Positions 10,183-19,300 of a stretch of 25,914 nt of DNA are shown here, piece by piece. Position 1 is the stretch's first letter, and each line of letters begins with the position of its first letter. This stretch comes from an uncultured Bryobacterales bacterium (GTDB taxonomy: Bacteria > Acidobacteriota > Terriglobia > Bryobacterales > Bryobacteraceae): NCBI GenBank assembly GCA_937959285.1, contig CALGAR010000083.1:1-25914 (forward strand). Reading direction: 5' to 3'. The notes under the pieces are model-generated. The model was given only the letters and a program-made list of their open reading frames with translations. It had not been told where the DNA came from and did not search any database. The translations under genes were made by a program, and so were the position numbers.

Positions 10183-10196
10183 CGTAAAATCTTACG
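10183..10196 (+). promoter_or_regulatory. Short perfect inverted repeat just before the helicase start
   Basis: CGTAA (10183-10187) and TTACG (10192-10196) flank four bases, 15 nt before the helicase ATG. It overlaps a TAAAAT element and could be an operator or a small hairpin near the ribosome-binding region. Five-base arms can occur by chance. Confidence 0.25.
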
Positions 10197-10211
10197 TCGG
10201 ACACTTGGCAG

Positions 10212-12299
10212 ATGAGCGCCCAGTTTGCGGTCAGGCGAGGCGAAATCGCCGACCTGGTGAAGAGGATCCGTTCCGCCATTCGCGACGAACTCAATGCATC
10301 ATCCCGCGGCTTGCCGTTCCGGGTCTGCGACATCGCCCCGAAAGGTGCGCTGCTTTACATGACGCTGACGCCCGAGGACAAGAATTCAATCCTGGACGAA
10401 ACTCTGGAAGAGGGCAATATGCGATGGCAAGGGGAGACGACGGGCGGCGCTGAAATTGTCTCTGTTGTGCCCTCTCTGTCGGTTATCAACGCGTGCCTGA
10501 CTGAAGGGCAGCCTCCTTTAAAGGGTTCGCTGATTTATGTAAATCCTCCTCGATACCTCGAGGCCCTGCTCTCCGTATGGGAAGATGACTTACGCGCGGC
10601 GGAGATCGCTCAATGGATCTTCAATCTGGACAAGAACCGAATCATCTGGGACAAGGAGGTTCCGTGCTCAGTCTTTAAGGGCCTGAGGCCCGCACAGGAG
10701 CGGTCGTTCAGCCTCGTCAAATGGAAGACGAGCTTTCTGTGGGGGCCGCCGGGCACCGGAAAAACATACACGCTCGGGCGGTTGCTGGCATCTTACCTTC
10801 TTCATTATCCGAATGACCGCGTCTTGTTGCTGTCGTCGACGAACGTTGCTGTGGATCTTGCGATTCTCGCCGTCGACGACGCGATGAATGAACTGCAGCC
10901 AGCGACAAGACCTGTCTGTTATCGCTTTGGCTCCCGGTTCAATCCGCAGCGGTTCGAGAAGCGCGAACATCTCATACCGTTACGGAACAAGCAACTGGTC
11001 CACAGGCTTCACTGCCATTACGAGAGGGTGCCGGATCCAGCACAAGCCGATCTCTACCTGAAATGGAGGCAGGAGCGTGACAAGCTGCGGGAGGCAATCC
11101 GGAGGGAGAACCTTGAATTCCTGAAGCGCGCTCAACTCGTGGCGATGACGGCGACACTTGCCGCACACGATTATGCAAGCCTTGGCAAGTTCGAACTGGT
11201 GGTGTTCGACGAAGCGAGTCAGGTCGGTAAAGCCCAGGCTGCTACGTTCGCTAACCTTGGTGCTCGCAGTCTATTTGCTGGTGACCCTAAACAGCTAGCA
11301 CCCGTTGCTCAAGCCACAAGTCCCGACGCGGATAACTGGCTGGGGCGGTCGCCCTTCGAGTGGGACAAACGGTCGTCCATGCAGCACGCTCAGTGTATGT
11401 TGGACGAGCAATGGCGAATGGCTGAGCCCATCTGCAGCGCAGTCAGCTCTTTGTTCTATGATTCCAGACTGAGGGTGGCTGAGCCGGCTTGCGCCGACGG
11501 AGAGTGGCTGCGGGTACGGCAGCCACGGCGGACTCAGCTTCTTGAAAGCGACAGCAACGTTGTTCTGATTGACACATGCGCAGCCCCGAAACTGGCGGAC
11601 CGGTTCCGTGGTTATGAGTGCGAGGAGTCTGCGACCCTCATTGCCGCGTTAGTCGCGGATCATGTTTCGAGCTGGTCAATCGACACCAGGAAGGAACTCA
11701 TCGTCCTCACACCGTACCGCGCACAGCGTAGGACGATTGAAACGATGTTGCGCTCGATCAATGTTCCCTCAGTCGTGGCCTCCACTGTCCATCGAGCGCA
11801 GGGTTCCGAAAGGCCCATTGTCATCTTCGACCCGGTCTGTCCAACGGCTGAGTTCGTCAGGGGCGAGGAGGGCATGCGGTTGGTGAATGTGGCCTTCAGT
11901 CGCGCACAGTGCCGGCTGATCGTGATGCTCCAGAGTGGATGGGACCAGCATCCAGCACTGAAAGTCCTTGCGGAGCGCCATCGCCCAGTGATTCTGGCGC
12001 GGGACAAAGTCGATAAGCTTCTGCTAATGAAGCTCCCGTCAGCGCCCTCTCCAACCAATCCGGCGCCCGCTTCAAGCGACGGGGGCAACCCTTCGCAACT
12101 GACGATTTCTGAAGAGTTCGAGGCAGAACTGCTGGAGAAAGTTCCAGTTGGTGCATCGAAAGCGGACGTGCAACGCGCGGCAGTGGAGCTGCGGGATAAA
12201 GCCAGGTTTCGCAAACTGACGTACGCGGACTTTGACGCAGTCGTTGACAAGGTTGCAAGACTTAAAGCATGGAATCCGACACCACGAGGTCACTTCTGA
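10212..12299 (+). CDS. Superfamily 1B (UPF1/DNA2-like) helicase/ATPase
   Basis: 695-residue cytoplasmic NTP-dependent nucleic-acid helicase of the AAA_11/AAA_12 type. Residues ~1-165 are an unassigned N-terminal region. Helicase motifs follow in order: Walker A GPPGTGKT (178-185), motif Ia STNVAVD (~209-215), Walker B DEAS (333-336), motif III GDPKQLAP (357-364), QWRM (400-403), TPYRAQ (500-505), TVHRAQGSE (525-533) and motif VI VNVAFSRAQ (558-566). A ~100-residue tail with a Pro/Ser-rich linker ends the protein. No nuclease motif was seen. All core motifs look intact, so it should be active. It has no co-directional partner: the previous gene ends 335 nt upstream and the next gene is convergent. 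Such proteins act in DNA repair, RNA metabolism or phage defence, and the sequence does not say which. Flanking direct repeats hint at an inserted cargo gene. The ATG at 10212 has only a weak ribosome-binding site. Confidence 0.93.
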   Translation: MSAQFAVRRGEIADLVKRIRSAIRDELNASSRGLPFRVCDIAPKGALLYMTLTPEDKNSILDETLEEGNMRWQGETTGGAEIVSVVPSLSVINACLTEGQPPLKGSLIYVNPPRYLEALLSVWEDDLRAAEIAQWIFNLDKNRIIWDKEVPCSVFKGLRPAQERSFSLVKWKTSFLWGPPGTGKTYTLGRLLASYLLHYPNDRVLLLSSTNVAVDLAILAVDDAMNELQPATRPVCYRFGSRFNPQRFEKREHLIPLRNKQLVHRLHCHYERVPDPAQADLYLKWRQERDKLREAIRRENLEFLKRAQLVAMTATLAAHDYASLGKFELVVFDEASQVGKAQAATFANLGARSLFAGDPKQLAPVAQATSPDADNWLGRSPFEWDKRSSMQHAQCMLDEQWRMAEPICSAVSSLFYDSRLRVAEPACADGEWLRVRQPRRTQLLESDSNVVLIDTCAAPKLADRFRGYECEESATLIAALVADHVSSWSIDTRKELIVLTPYRAQRRTIETMLRSINVPSVVASTVHRAQGSERPIVIFDPVCPTAEFVRGEEGMRLVNVAFSRAQCRLIVMLQSGWDQHPALKVLAERHRPVILARDKVDKLLLMKLPSAPSPTNPAPASSDGGNPSQLTISEEFEAELLEKVPVGASKADVQRAAVELRDKARFRKLTYADFDAVVDKVARLKAWNPTPRGHF

Positions 12300-12318
12300 A
12301 CAAGGCACACTGGAGCTG

Positions 12319-12409
12319 CTCGATTGAAAAGCCGTCTTCGTAACCGGCGACCTGCCTGGTCTGGTTGTTGCCTCACCAGCCGGCCGCGGCGGTCTAACTG
12401 GAATGGTGT
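12319..12409 (+). repeat. Imperfect direct repeat, copy downstream of the helicase
   Basis: Second copy of the words ACCTGCCTGGTC (12350-12361) and ACTGGAATGGTGT (12397-12409), in the same orientation as at 10036-10067. Relative to the first copy it has an extra ~28 nt between the words, which includes a small hairpin (CTGGT 12361-12365 with ACCAG 12375-12379). Together the copies enclose the helicase gene. Confidence 0.6.
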
Positions 12410-12419
12410 TCGAGCACAG

Positions 12420-12458
12420 AGAGACCGGCGCCCCCCCGGTTGGAGGAAGCCGGTCTCT
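12420..12458. terminator. Strong hairpin between convergent helicase and receptor genes
   Basis: AGAGACCGGC (12420-12429) and GCCGGTCTCT (12449-12458) form a perfect 10-bp stem around a 19-nt C/G-rich loop. It lies 13 nt after the receptor stop codon on the minus strand and 120 nt after the helicase stop on the plus strand, where a bidirectional terminator is expected. No U-rich tract is present on either side, so release may depend on the strong stem or on Rho. Confidence 0.55.
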
Positions 12459-12471
12459 AAGACCCGCCGGA

Positions 12472-15400
12472 TCAGAACACGAACTTCACACTGAGCTGGA
12501 TGCGCCGCGGGTAGTTGGCCTGCGTGGAGGCCTGGATGGATCCGAACTGGAGTTGGGCCGGATTCGTGTTAGGTGCGGGGAAGAGCGGGTGGTTGAACGC
12601 GTTCAGGAACTCGCCGCGGAACTGCAGGTCCTTACCCTCCGCGATCCGCGTCTTCTTGATGATGGAAAGATCGTAGTTGTTGATGTTGTGCGTGCGGATC
12701 CAGCTGAACCGGAGCGGGAAGGTCCGCACGTTGCGATCGAGCTGCAGCGCGGAATTCCGCTCGAACCCGGCATCCGTGTTGAACCAGCGCGACACCGAAC
12801 GCTGGTCGGAGGGCAGCACGACATCCCGCAGGTCGCCGTTGAAGCTGATGTTGCCCCACGAAATCGGGGAGCCGCTCTGGTAGGTGAAGATACCCGTGAG
12901 CTCCCATCCGCTGATCAGTTCCAGGCCGACGCCCCTCCAGCTTGAGCCGAAACGGCGCCCGCGTCCGAACGGCAGTTCGTAGATGCCGCTGATGGTGACA
13001 CGGTGCGGGCGGTCCAGATCTGAAATCATCTCGGTTGGCCGCGGATCGTCCTGGTTGAGCAGTTCGGTGGCCTGCATAAACTTGGAGAAGGTGTAGTTGG
13101 CGGCCAGCAGATAGCCGCGCGAGAAGCGTTTCTCCACCTGGATTTGCAAGGCGTGATACCAAGAGTAGCCGTCGAACCGGGAGCCGTTCACCGCATCGAA
13201 GTGCGGGTAAGGCCGTAGCAGGCGCTCCCGCGCGATGTTCGTTCCCCGCAGCGCGCTGATCGCGTCGGAAGGCATGAGCTGTGCCAGCGGATTCGGCAGG
13301 TTCGAGCTCAGGTAATCGATCGTGGCGTTATCGCGGACAGGGCTGGTGCTGAGATACCGCTGCGGCGTCACATTCAAATTCTGCGAGATTTCGATGTGAG
13401 TGCCGCGATTGCCGACGTAGCTGGTTTCGACCACGAATCCGTGCGGCAACTCGCGCTGGATACCGAACTGCCACCGCTGCATGTAGGGCATAAGCGGATT
13501 CTCCATGAAGAAGCTTACGCTCTGCCCGAGGAAGGTCTGAGCGCCCAGACCGGCTCCCAGCGGTTCGGCAATGCCGTTCGGGAAGGGGTTGGAGAGCGTC
13601 GCCTGGAAGGTGAGGCCATTATCGAGCGTCGGGATGAACTGCGTGTTGCGGCTGAAGCCATGCTGGATGACGTCGCCGCGGCGCTGCCCCAGAAAGCCGT
13701 AGAAAATGCCGTAGCCGCCGCGCAGAACCGTCTTCTCGCCAGCCTTGTAGGCAAAGCCAAAGCGCGGCATCAGGTTGGCCTTTGGCGTGTTGTAGAGGCC
13801 TCTGGGCTGACCGTTGACCCCGGCGAAGGTCAGGCCGCCACGGGTCCGGAACTGGTCCACCGGAACTTCGGGCGTAGGCTGCGCAGCGTAGTTGGCGCGC
13901 GCCTGCTCTTCGAAGGGCTGGACCACATTGAAGTCGAAGCCTCGCACGCTGCGATTGAACCGCTCTGTGAGCGGCCCTTCGAACTCCCACCGGAGTCCCA
14001 GGTTCAGCGTGAGCCGGTTCGTCACCTTCCAGTCATCTTGAAGGAAGAAGCCCCAGGACGTGGACTGCTCTGCATAGTCGGCAGCACGAGCCAGGTAGCT
14101 GTTGCTGCCCGAAGGCAGGCCCAGGAGCAGCGCCGCCACGGACTGGCCCAACTGACCGGGCGCGGTCGGAGAGTTATCCAGCGGGCCGCGCGTCCATGTG
14201 GCGTCGAAGTTAAACCGGCCCGTCTGGTCATTGGCGAACAGCCTTCGGGTTTCGCGGTAGGCGCGGAATTCCATCCCCATTTTCAGGAAGTGGGAACCCT
14301 GCGCCTTCTGCACAGTTGCGTTCAGCGAATGCAGGTCGTTGGGACGCCACTCGCCGCCGACGCCGGTCCCCTGATAGCCGGCCAAATCAATGCGGGGGAA
14401 GCGCCGGATATCGGGGGAAATCGCATCGTTGTACTCCTTCGGAAAACCCAGAGAGGTCAGATCGAAGCCAGCCGACTCGGGGTTGCCCTGGGTGGCCCGG
14501 ATGAAGCGGTTGTACCCATACCGGACGTTCAGCACGGTTGAAGGGCTTAAGGTGTAGACATCATCAAACACGAAAGCCCGCGAGAAGAACTGGAAGTATT
14601 CTCCAGTAGCCAGGTTGCTGAAGTAGTTGTTGTAGGTGCTGTCGCGGCGGTAGACACTGCCGCGCACGTACAGCCGCTGCTTCTCGCTGACGACGTGGTC
14701 AACACGGACGCTGTGAGTGTAGTACTTTGCATCTTCGGTCAAGTCCGGCCGCGGATAGTTGTTTGTGCCGTCGGGATTGCCCGCCGTCAGCGGATCCGGA
14801 TAGTAGCTCAAAATCTTCTGTGCGACAGGGTTAATCAGCGATGCAGGGATGATGTTTCCCGGGAACGGATCCTGCTGGTAGCGTCCTCCGGAGACAGCGC
14901 GCCGCGTGAACGGATTGTAGATCTGGTAATTCGACCCCAGGGCCAGCAGGCTGGAGAAGTCGCCGCGCTTCATCTCGGGCGTGGGTACCGTCGGCGTGCC
15001 GTTGTTCCGCGGCCGCGATTCGTGAATGCCCTCATAGCCCCACATGAAGAACGTCCGGTTGCGCCCGTCGTAGAGCCGGGGCAGCCAGATAGGCCCGCCG
15101 GCGGAACCGCCCCACCGGTTGTAGGTAAAGTGCGGATTCGGCACGCCGTTGGCGTTGGCGAAGAAATCGTTGGCGAACAGCTCGGGGGCCATCTTGGTGT
15201 AGTAGGCCGTGCCGTGCAGTGCATTGGTTCCGGACTTCATGCTGATATTTGTGACGCCGCCTTCCGTCTGCCCGAAGCTTGCATCGAAGGTAGCGGTTTG
15301 AACCTTGAACTCGGCCACGATATCCGCGGGAGGAACATAGGAGGCAATGACTTCCCCCGGATTCGCCGTGGCTGTGGCGGGTACGCCGTCCAGCGTAACG

Positions 15401-16011
15401 TCGCTGCGATTGGCCCTGGCGCCGTCCATGCTGTAGCCGACGATGTGGGTCGGTTCAAAGGGACGATCAAGCCTCGCATCGCGGGTGAAGCTGACGCCGG
15501 TCGCGAGTCCGATCAATTGAAAAGGGTTGCCGTGAGCGATCGGCAACTCTGCCACACGCCGCGAATCGACGACGGTTCCCATGGATGCGGACGTGGTATT
15601 GAGCAACGGAGCCTCTTCCGTCACGGTCACGCTCTGCTCGGGATTCCCGACCTCGAGAGTCACATCCACTTCGAGGCGGTCGTTCACACGCAGTTCAATC
15701 CCGTCCCGGATGAACTTCTTGAATCCCGAAGCTTCAACGTTAATCTGATAGATTCCGGGGATCAGATAGGGCGCCTGGTAAAGTCCAGCCTCGTTGGTGC
15801 GAAGGGTCAAGCGAGTCCCCATCGCCTTGTTGATGACCTGCACGGCAGCCTCCGGGATGACGGCGCCTGAGGCATCCATTACCCGTCCAGTGATCGTGCC
15901 GCGTGCTTCCTGGGCGGTCGCAGGGGCTTGAAGCAACCAACATGCGAATATGCATACTGCAGCCAGCTTGGCCCAAGAGAGGCGAAGCGGGCCGAAACCG
16001 AAAACAATCAT
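12472..16011 (-). CDS. Oar-like TonB-dependent outer-membrane receptor with carboxypeptidase-regulatory domain
   Basis: 1179-residue outer-membrane protein. GGAGG lies 4 nt before the ATG at 16009-16011. Residues 1-33 are a signal peptide ending ATA before QE. Residues ~37-115 form a carboxypeptidase-regulatory/Cna-B-like fold (GTITGRVMDASGAVIPEAAV, TNEAGLYQAPYLIPGIYQI). A plug-like domain follows (~125-240; DVTLDGVPATA, FDASFGQTEGGVTNISMKSGTN). The rest is a large beta-barrel with aromatic strand ends (NLGLRWEFEGPL, PRFGFAYKAGEKTVLRGGYGIFYG, YLLAANYTFSKFM). It ends in VKFVF, the terminal aromatic expected for BAM-assisted insertion. Such receptors are very numerous in Solibacter-type Acidobacteriota and are assumed to import glycans, peptides or other large nutrients with TonB-ExbBD. 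The substrate is unknown. Convergent with the helicase, and co-directional with but 289 nt from the RHS gene, so probably its own transcript. Confidence 0.93.
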   Translation of the reverse strand: MIVFGFGPLRLSWAKLAAVCIFACWLLQAPATAQEARGTITGRVMDASGAVIPEAAVQVINKAMGTRLTLRTNEAGLYQAPYLIPGIYQINVEASGFKKFIRDGIELRVNDRLEVDVTLEVGNPEQSVTVTEEAPLLNTTSASMGTVVDSRRVAELPIAHGNPFQLIGLATGVSFTRDARLDRPFEPTHIVGYSMDGARANRSDVTLDGVPATATANPGEVIASYVPPADIVAEFKVQTATFDASFGQTEGGVTNISMKSGTNALHGTAYYTKMAPELFANDFFANANGVPNPHFTYNRWGGSAGGPIWLPRLYDGRNRTFFMWGYEGIHESRPRNNGTPTVPTPEMKRGDFSSLLALGSNYQIYNPFTRRAVSGGRYQQDPFPGNIIPASLINPVAQKILSYYPDPLTAGNPDGTNNYPRPDLTEDAKYYTHSVRVDHVVSEKQRLYVRGSVYRRDSTYNNYFSNLATGEYFQFFSRAFVFDDVYTLSPSTVLNVRYGYNRFIRATQGNPESAGFDLTSLGFPKEYNDAISPDIRRFPRIDLAGYQGTGVGGEWRPNDLHSLNATVQKAQGSHFLKMGMEFRAYRETRRLFANDQTGRFNFDATWTRGPLDNSPTAPGQLGQSVAALLLGLPSGSNSYLARAADYAEQSTSWGFFLQDDWKVTNRLTLNLGLRWEFEGPLTERFNRSVRGFDFNVVQPFEEQARANYAAQPTPEVPVDQFRTRGGLTFAGVNGQPRGLYNTPKANLMPRFGFAYKAGEKTVLRGGYGIFYGFLGQRRGDVIQHGFSRNTQFIPTLDNGLTFQATLSNPFPNGIAEPLGAGLGAQTFLGQSVSFFMENPLMPYMQRWQFGIQRELPHGFVVETSYVGNRGTHIEISQNLNVTPQRYLSTSPVRDNATIDYLSSNLPNPLAQLMPSDAISALRGTNIARERLLRPYPHFDAVNGSRFDGYSWYHALQIQVEKRFSRGYLLAANYTFSKFMQATELLNQDDPRPTEMISDLDRPHRVTISGIYELPFGRGRRFGSSWRGVGLELISGWELTGIFTYQSGSPISWGNISFNGDLRDVVLPSDQRSVSRWFNTDAGFERNSALQLDRNVRTFPLRFSWIRTHNINNYDLSIIKKTRIAEGKDLQFRGEFLNAFNHPLFPAPNTNPAQLQFGSIQASTQANYPRRIQLSVKFVF

Positions 16012-16300
16012 ACAACCTCCGAAAGCGCTTTGCTATTTACAGAACACAGGATAAGGGCGAGCTAGAAACACGCGATTAAGACGACCCTTCGGGAAATAAT
16101 ATCAGAGCTTGCGGGCGGAGAATGTAACGCTATTTCCGGACAAAAAACAAAGGTGTTAATTGGCTTGCGTTCTTGGCATTACAGTTCGCGTGATCTCTTA
16201 CCGTTTCTATTGCAACTTCACGCTCGAACGCGAGCCGCGCACGTGGACCGACCGCCTTGGATGATTTAGACGCGCGACCGCTGCAGCCGGCGTGCGCAAA
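16012..16300 (-). promoter_or_regulatory. Upstream region of the TonB-dependent receptor gene
   Basis: This 289-nt gap lies between the RHS stop and the receptor start. It is AT-richer than its surroundings, especially at 16080-16210. On the minus strand TATTAT (16096-16101) matches the -10 consensus at five of six positions, but the nearest -35-like hexamer (TTACAT, 16122-16127) is 20 nt away. The receptor's promoter is expected here; its exact position is uncertain. No clear intrinsic terminator for the RHS gene was seen. Confidence 0.3.
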
Positions 16301-19300
16301 TCATGCTGGATTCACCTGGACGCTCGCGCTCACGGTCTTCTGATGCGGCGGAGAGCCGAAGTCCATTTCGAACGTGACGGTGAAGGGGGCGCTGACCGCA
16401 TCCGGCGCGATAAAGGTCAGCTCCGCGGGTCGGCCTGTCCCATTGATGACGACGGCGTTCAGCGCTGCGCCCGGAGGCCGGGCGGAGGTCACCCTGACAT
16501 TGCGTGGTGCAATCGGCATAGTGAAGGTTTGCCTGGTTCCCGCCGTAACGGCTGGGATCGTAGGGGGATCGATTCGCGCCACCGGCACATCCAGATCCTG
16601 ACAGCGATTCGTTCGCTCAGCCTCGCTGAGAGCGACATCTCCCTGCTGCTCCTGTCCGCGGAAGACGCTGTGGCCGGCGTCGTAGGTTGCGGTGATCTCC
16701 AAGTTGTGTGTTATGGGCGAGGGGCCCGCGGGGAGCACGGGCGCTGTAAAGCGAAGGTCGCGGATGTCGCCGGCCGGGGTGGGCGGCGTGCCGCGGTAAC
16801 GCAGGCGGTACTGCGCGGAGGGATCGCCGTTAATCGTGAATCGAACCTCTTCGGTTTCGTAGACAGGATCGGCTGGGGTTGGTGATGGGGTAACGGTGAG
16901 GGCACGGACGTGGATGGTCCGCTGCTCGACGAAGCTGACATCGAAGGCGAATTTAAAGACAATGTCGGTTCCAGGCGCCAGGTCGCCAGGAGCCCGCAAC
17001 ACATAATCACCGGGGCGGGATGCAACAAACAGCGCTCCGATGACATTGTCGGTTCGCTGGTGCATTGGGATGTAATACTGCTCGCGAAGGCGCACGGCTT
17101 GCACTCCTCCGGATACTCCCGCATCCACCGCGCCCGCCACGTCGCTAATCGCAGCTCCCGCGGGCAGCTCTACTCTTAAAAAGTTCCGCGCGTTGATGTC
17201 GGACAGCCCGACAGCGGAGTCGCCAACACCGCGCGGATGTAGGAATCCGAAGATCCGGGTGAACTGGCCGACGAACACTTCATTGGGGCGAGCCAAGACA
17301 ATCGATGTGTAGAGGTCGCCCGAATGGTAGGCTGCGTCCTGCTCATTCGGCAGACGATCTTCGTTGCCCCCGGCGACCAGCAGAGAAAGCGGGTAGATGC
17401 CCAGCGGAAACCACGAATCCCGGTTGAGAAGTCGCGACAACGCACGTCCCCAAGCTACCGGAATGTGTTGACTCCACAACTGCTCCAGGTTCAGGCTGAA
17501 CCACGTATTCACCTGCTTGCGGATCTTTTCAAAGGGCGACACCTCCGCCTTCACAGTCTCGCCGGTGGAGAACTTGTCTTCCTCCAGGCTGAAGCGGAGC
17601 GTGATCTTCTTTTCGGCGGTATTCAGGTTCTGGACGACGTTAAAGGTGCTGAAGCCGTCTGTTGAAGTCGTTTTTGAAATCGTCACCGGAGAGCCTTCGG
17701 TGAAGGCGCCCACCTGCTCCTCCGAAGCGTCGGCAGGGAACGCGATCACTTTGCGCTCGGAATCTGCGACCTCGCCCCGCAGTTCTGCGCCCGAGGGCTC
17801 GGCTCCAAATGCCTTGCCAATCCCCCAGGCAATCAGGGCAAAGAGACTATCGAGGCCTCCTACGCCGCAGTGCCGCGTAATTGCTGAGACGCTGTTGGTG
17901 ACGTTGGTAAAGGAAAAGCCGAAATCCACGAGCCATGGAATCGGAAGGCTCAGCAGAAAAGGTCCCCAGACGGCGCCCTGCCACACATGACGCATCTCGT
18001 GCTGCTCGAACGCTTCCCGGTGCGTAATGGGATCGGCGTCCGGATCGGAGGGAATCAGAATGAGCGCTTCATCGAGCTGGGCGTCGGTCGAGGTAGCGCC
18101 TGTCGGTTCGACGGCTTGCACGGCGACGTTATTGGTGCGCCCGACGTATTCAATGGGATCGGTCAGAAAGAAGTCCGGTCCGGCGACAGTGGCGATCTGG
18201 CCGATCGCTTCCTCGTTATTCGACACGTGGACCATATCGCCGGAAGTGTACGGATTCGTTCCGGTGACAGTAAACTTCATCTGAACCAGCGGAGCCCTGG
18301 CCCCGGTGGTCAGCGTCGGCTGGACCGGGGTGAAGCGTTTCACGGTCAGGCCTGCGGTGTGTGTCGGTGGCATCGCGCTGTCCACTCGCGCCACCATGAC
18401 TGGCGCTGCCTGAATCTGCCGGACGCTGTTGACGGAAGCGTCCGACGCTTTGCGGATCCTCAGGATGTCATTCTGTGCCAGATCGGTTCCGGCGTCGACG
18501 CGGACGAGAACGTCCGTTCCGGGTGCGGCGGCATTCTCCAGTTCGAAGCTGCGCCCGGCGGTCAACAACGTCACAGTGACCCGATCGCCTGCCACGAACC
18601 CGCCTGGCAGCGGATCCGCCAGCGTAAACGTGTTGGCATTTTCATTTACTGTTACTGTCGAGAAGTGATCCGTACCCGGGGCCTTGCGCACTCTCACTGG
18701 CTGGCCGTTCTCAAAGCGCGAGGCCTCACCTGCGTCGGCAGTGATCACGGTGTTGCTGGTGACTGTGCCACTGGCCTGCTTGCTGGCATCGGGAATCATG
18801 CGGTCGGCGAAGATGGCAACACCGAGCAGGTCGTTCGGCAAGGCTGTGATTGTGCAGCGCAACAGCAGCTCAATTACGATGCGCCGTTCTGCCGTGACCG
18901 TTGGGGCGCCGGTATTTTCGATAACCAAACCGTCGAGACGCTCCAGATCCGTCAGATTTCCAGCTTCGACCAGGGAGCCGCTCGCGGTTTGCCCGTTGAC
19001 CGAAGCACCCGAGTCCTCGAGGCGCACTACCTCGAGGCGTGAGTAATCGGCTGGCGGCGTCGGATTCGGCAAAGGCGTATCGAGCACCAGCGTGAGCGGC
19101 GGCCGGGTTCGATCTACGGTCCGAGCGAAATAGTCCCTGCCGCTTGCGATCCGGATCATGTCCCCGGACGAAAATCCGGCCAGCTGTTCCTGTTGAGGGA
19201 CGTGAATGATCCGGGCTTCCAGTGGCGCGGTAGCGATTACGGATCGTCGCCGCCCCGCGGGCATGAACTCGGTTACCGAAAGATTACTGGTTGGGAATCC

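Larger units (their letters stand above)
9877..10211. other. Non-coding gap between atpC and the helicase gene
   Basis: This 335-nt stretch has no credible gene. It holds a weak hairpin at 9931-9961 that may end the atp transcript, one copy of a direct repeat (10018-10067), a GC-rich hairpin (10140-10167) and a small perfect inverted repeat (10183-10196) just before the helicase start. AT-rich TAAAAT elements at 10170-10175 and 10185-10190 could be -10 boxes, but no good -35 box is correctly spaced. Confidence 0.6.

Noticed and set aside
13396..15870. Plus-strand open frames of 381 and 391 codons opposite the receptor gene
   Set aside because: The minus-strand receptor is intact from signal peptide to terminal Phe. 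The plus-strand frames show low-complexity, domain-free translations.
16012..16300. Possible immunity gene downstream of the RHS gene
   Set aside because: No open frame of useful length with a ribosome-binding site lies in this gap. The next gene is an Oar-like receptor.
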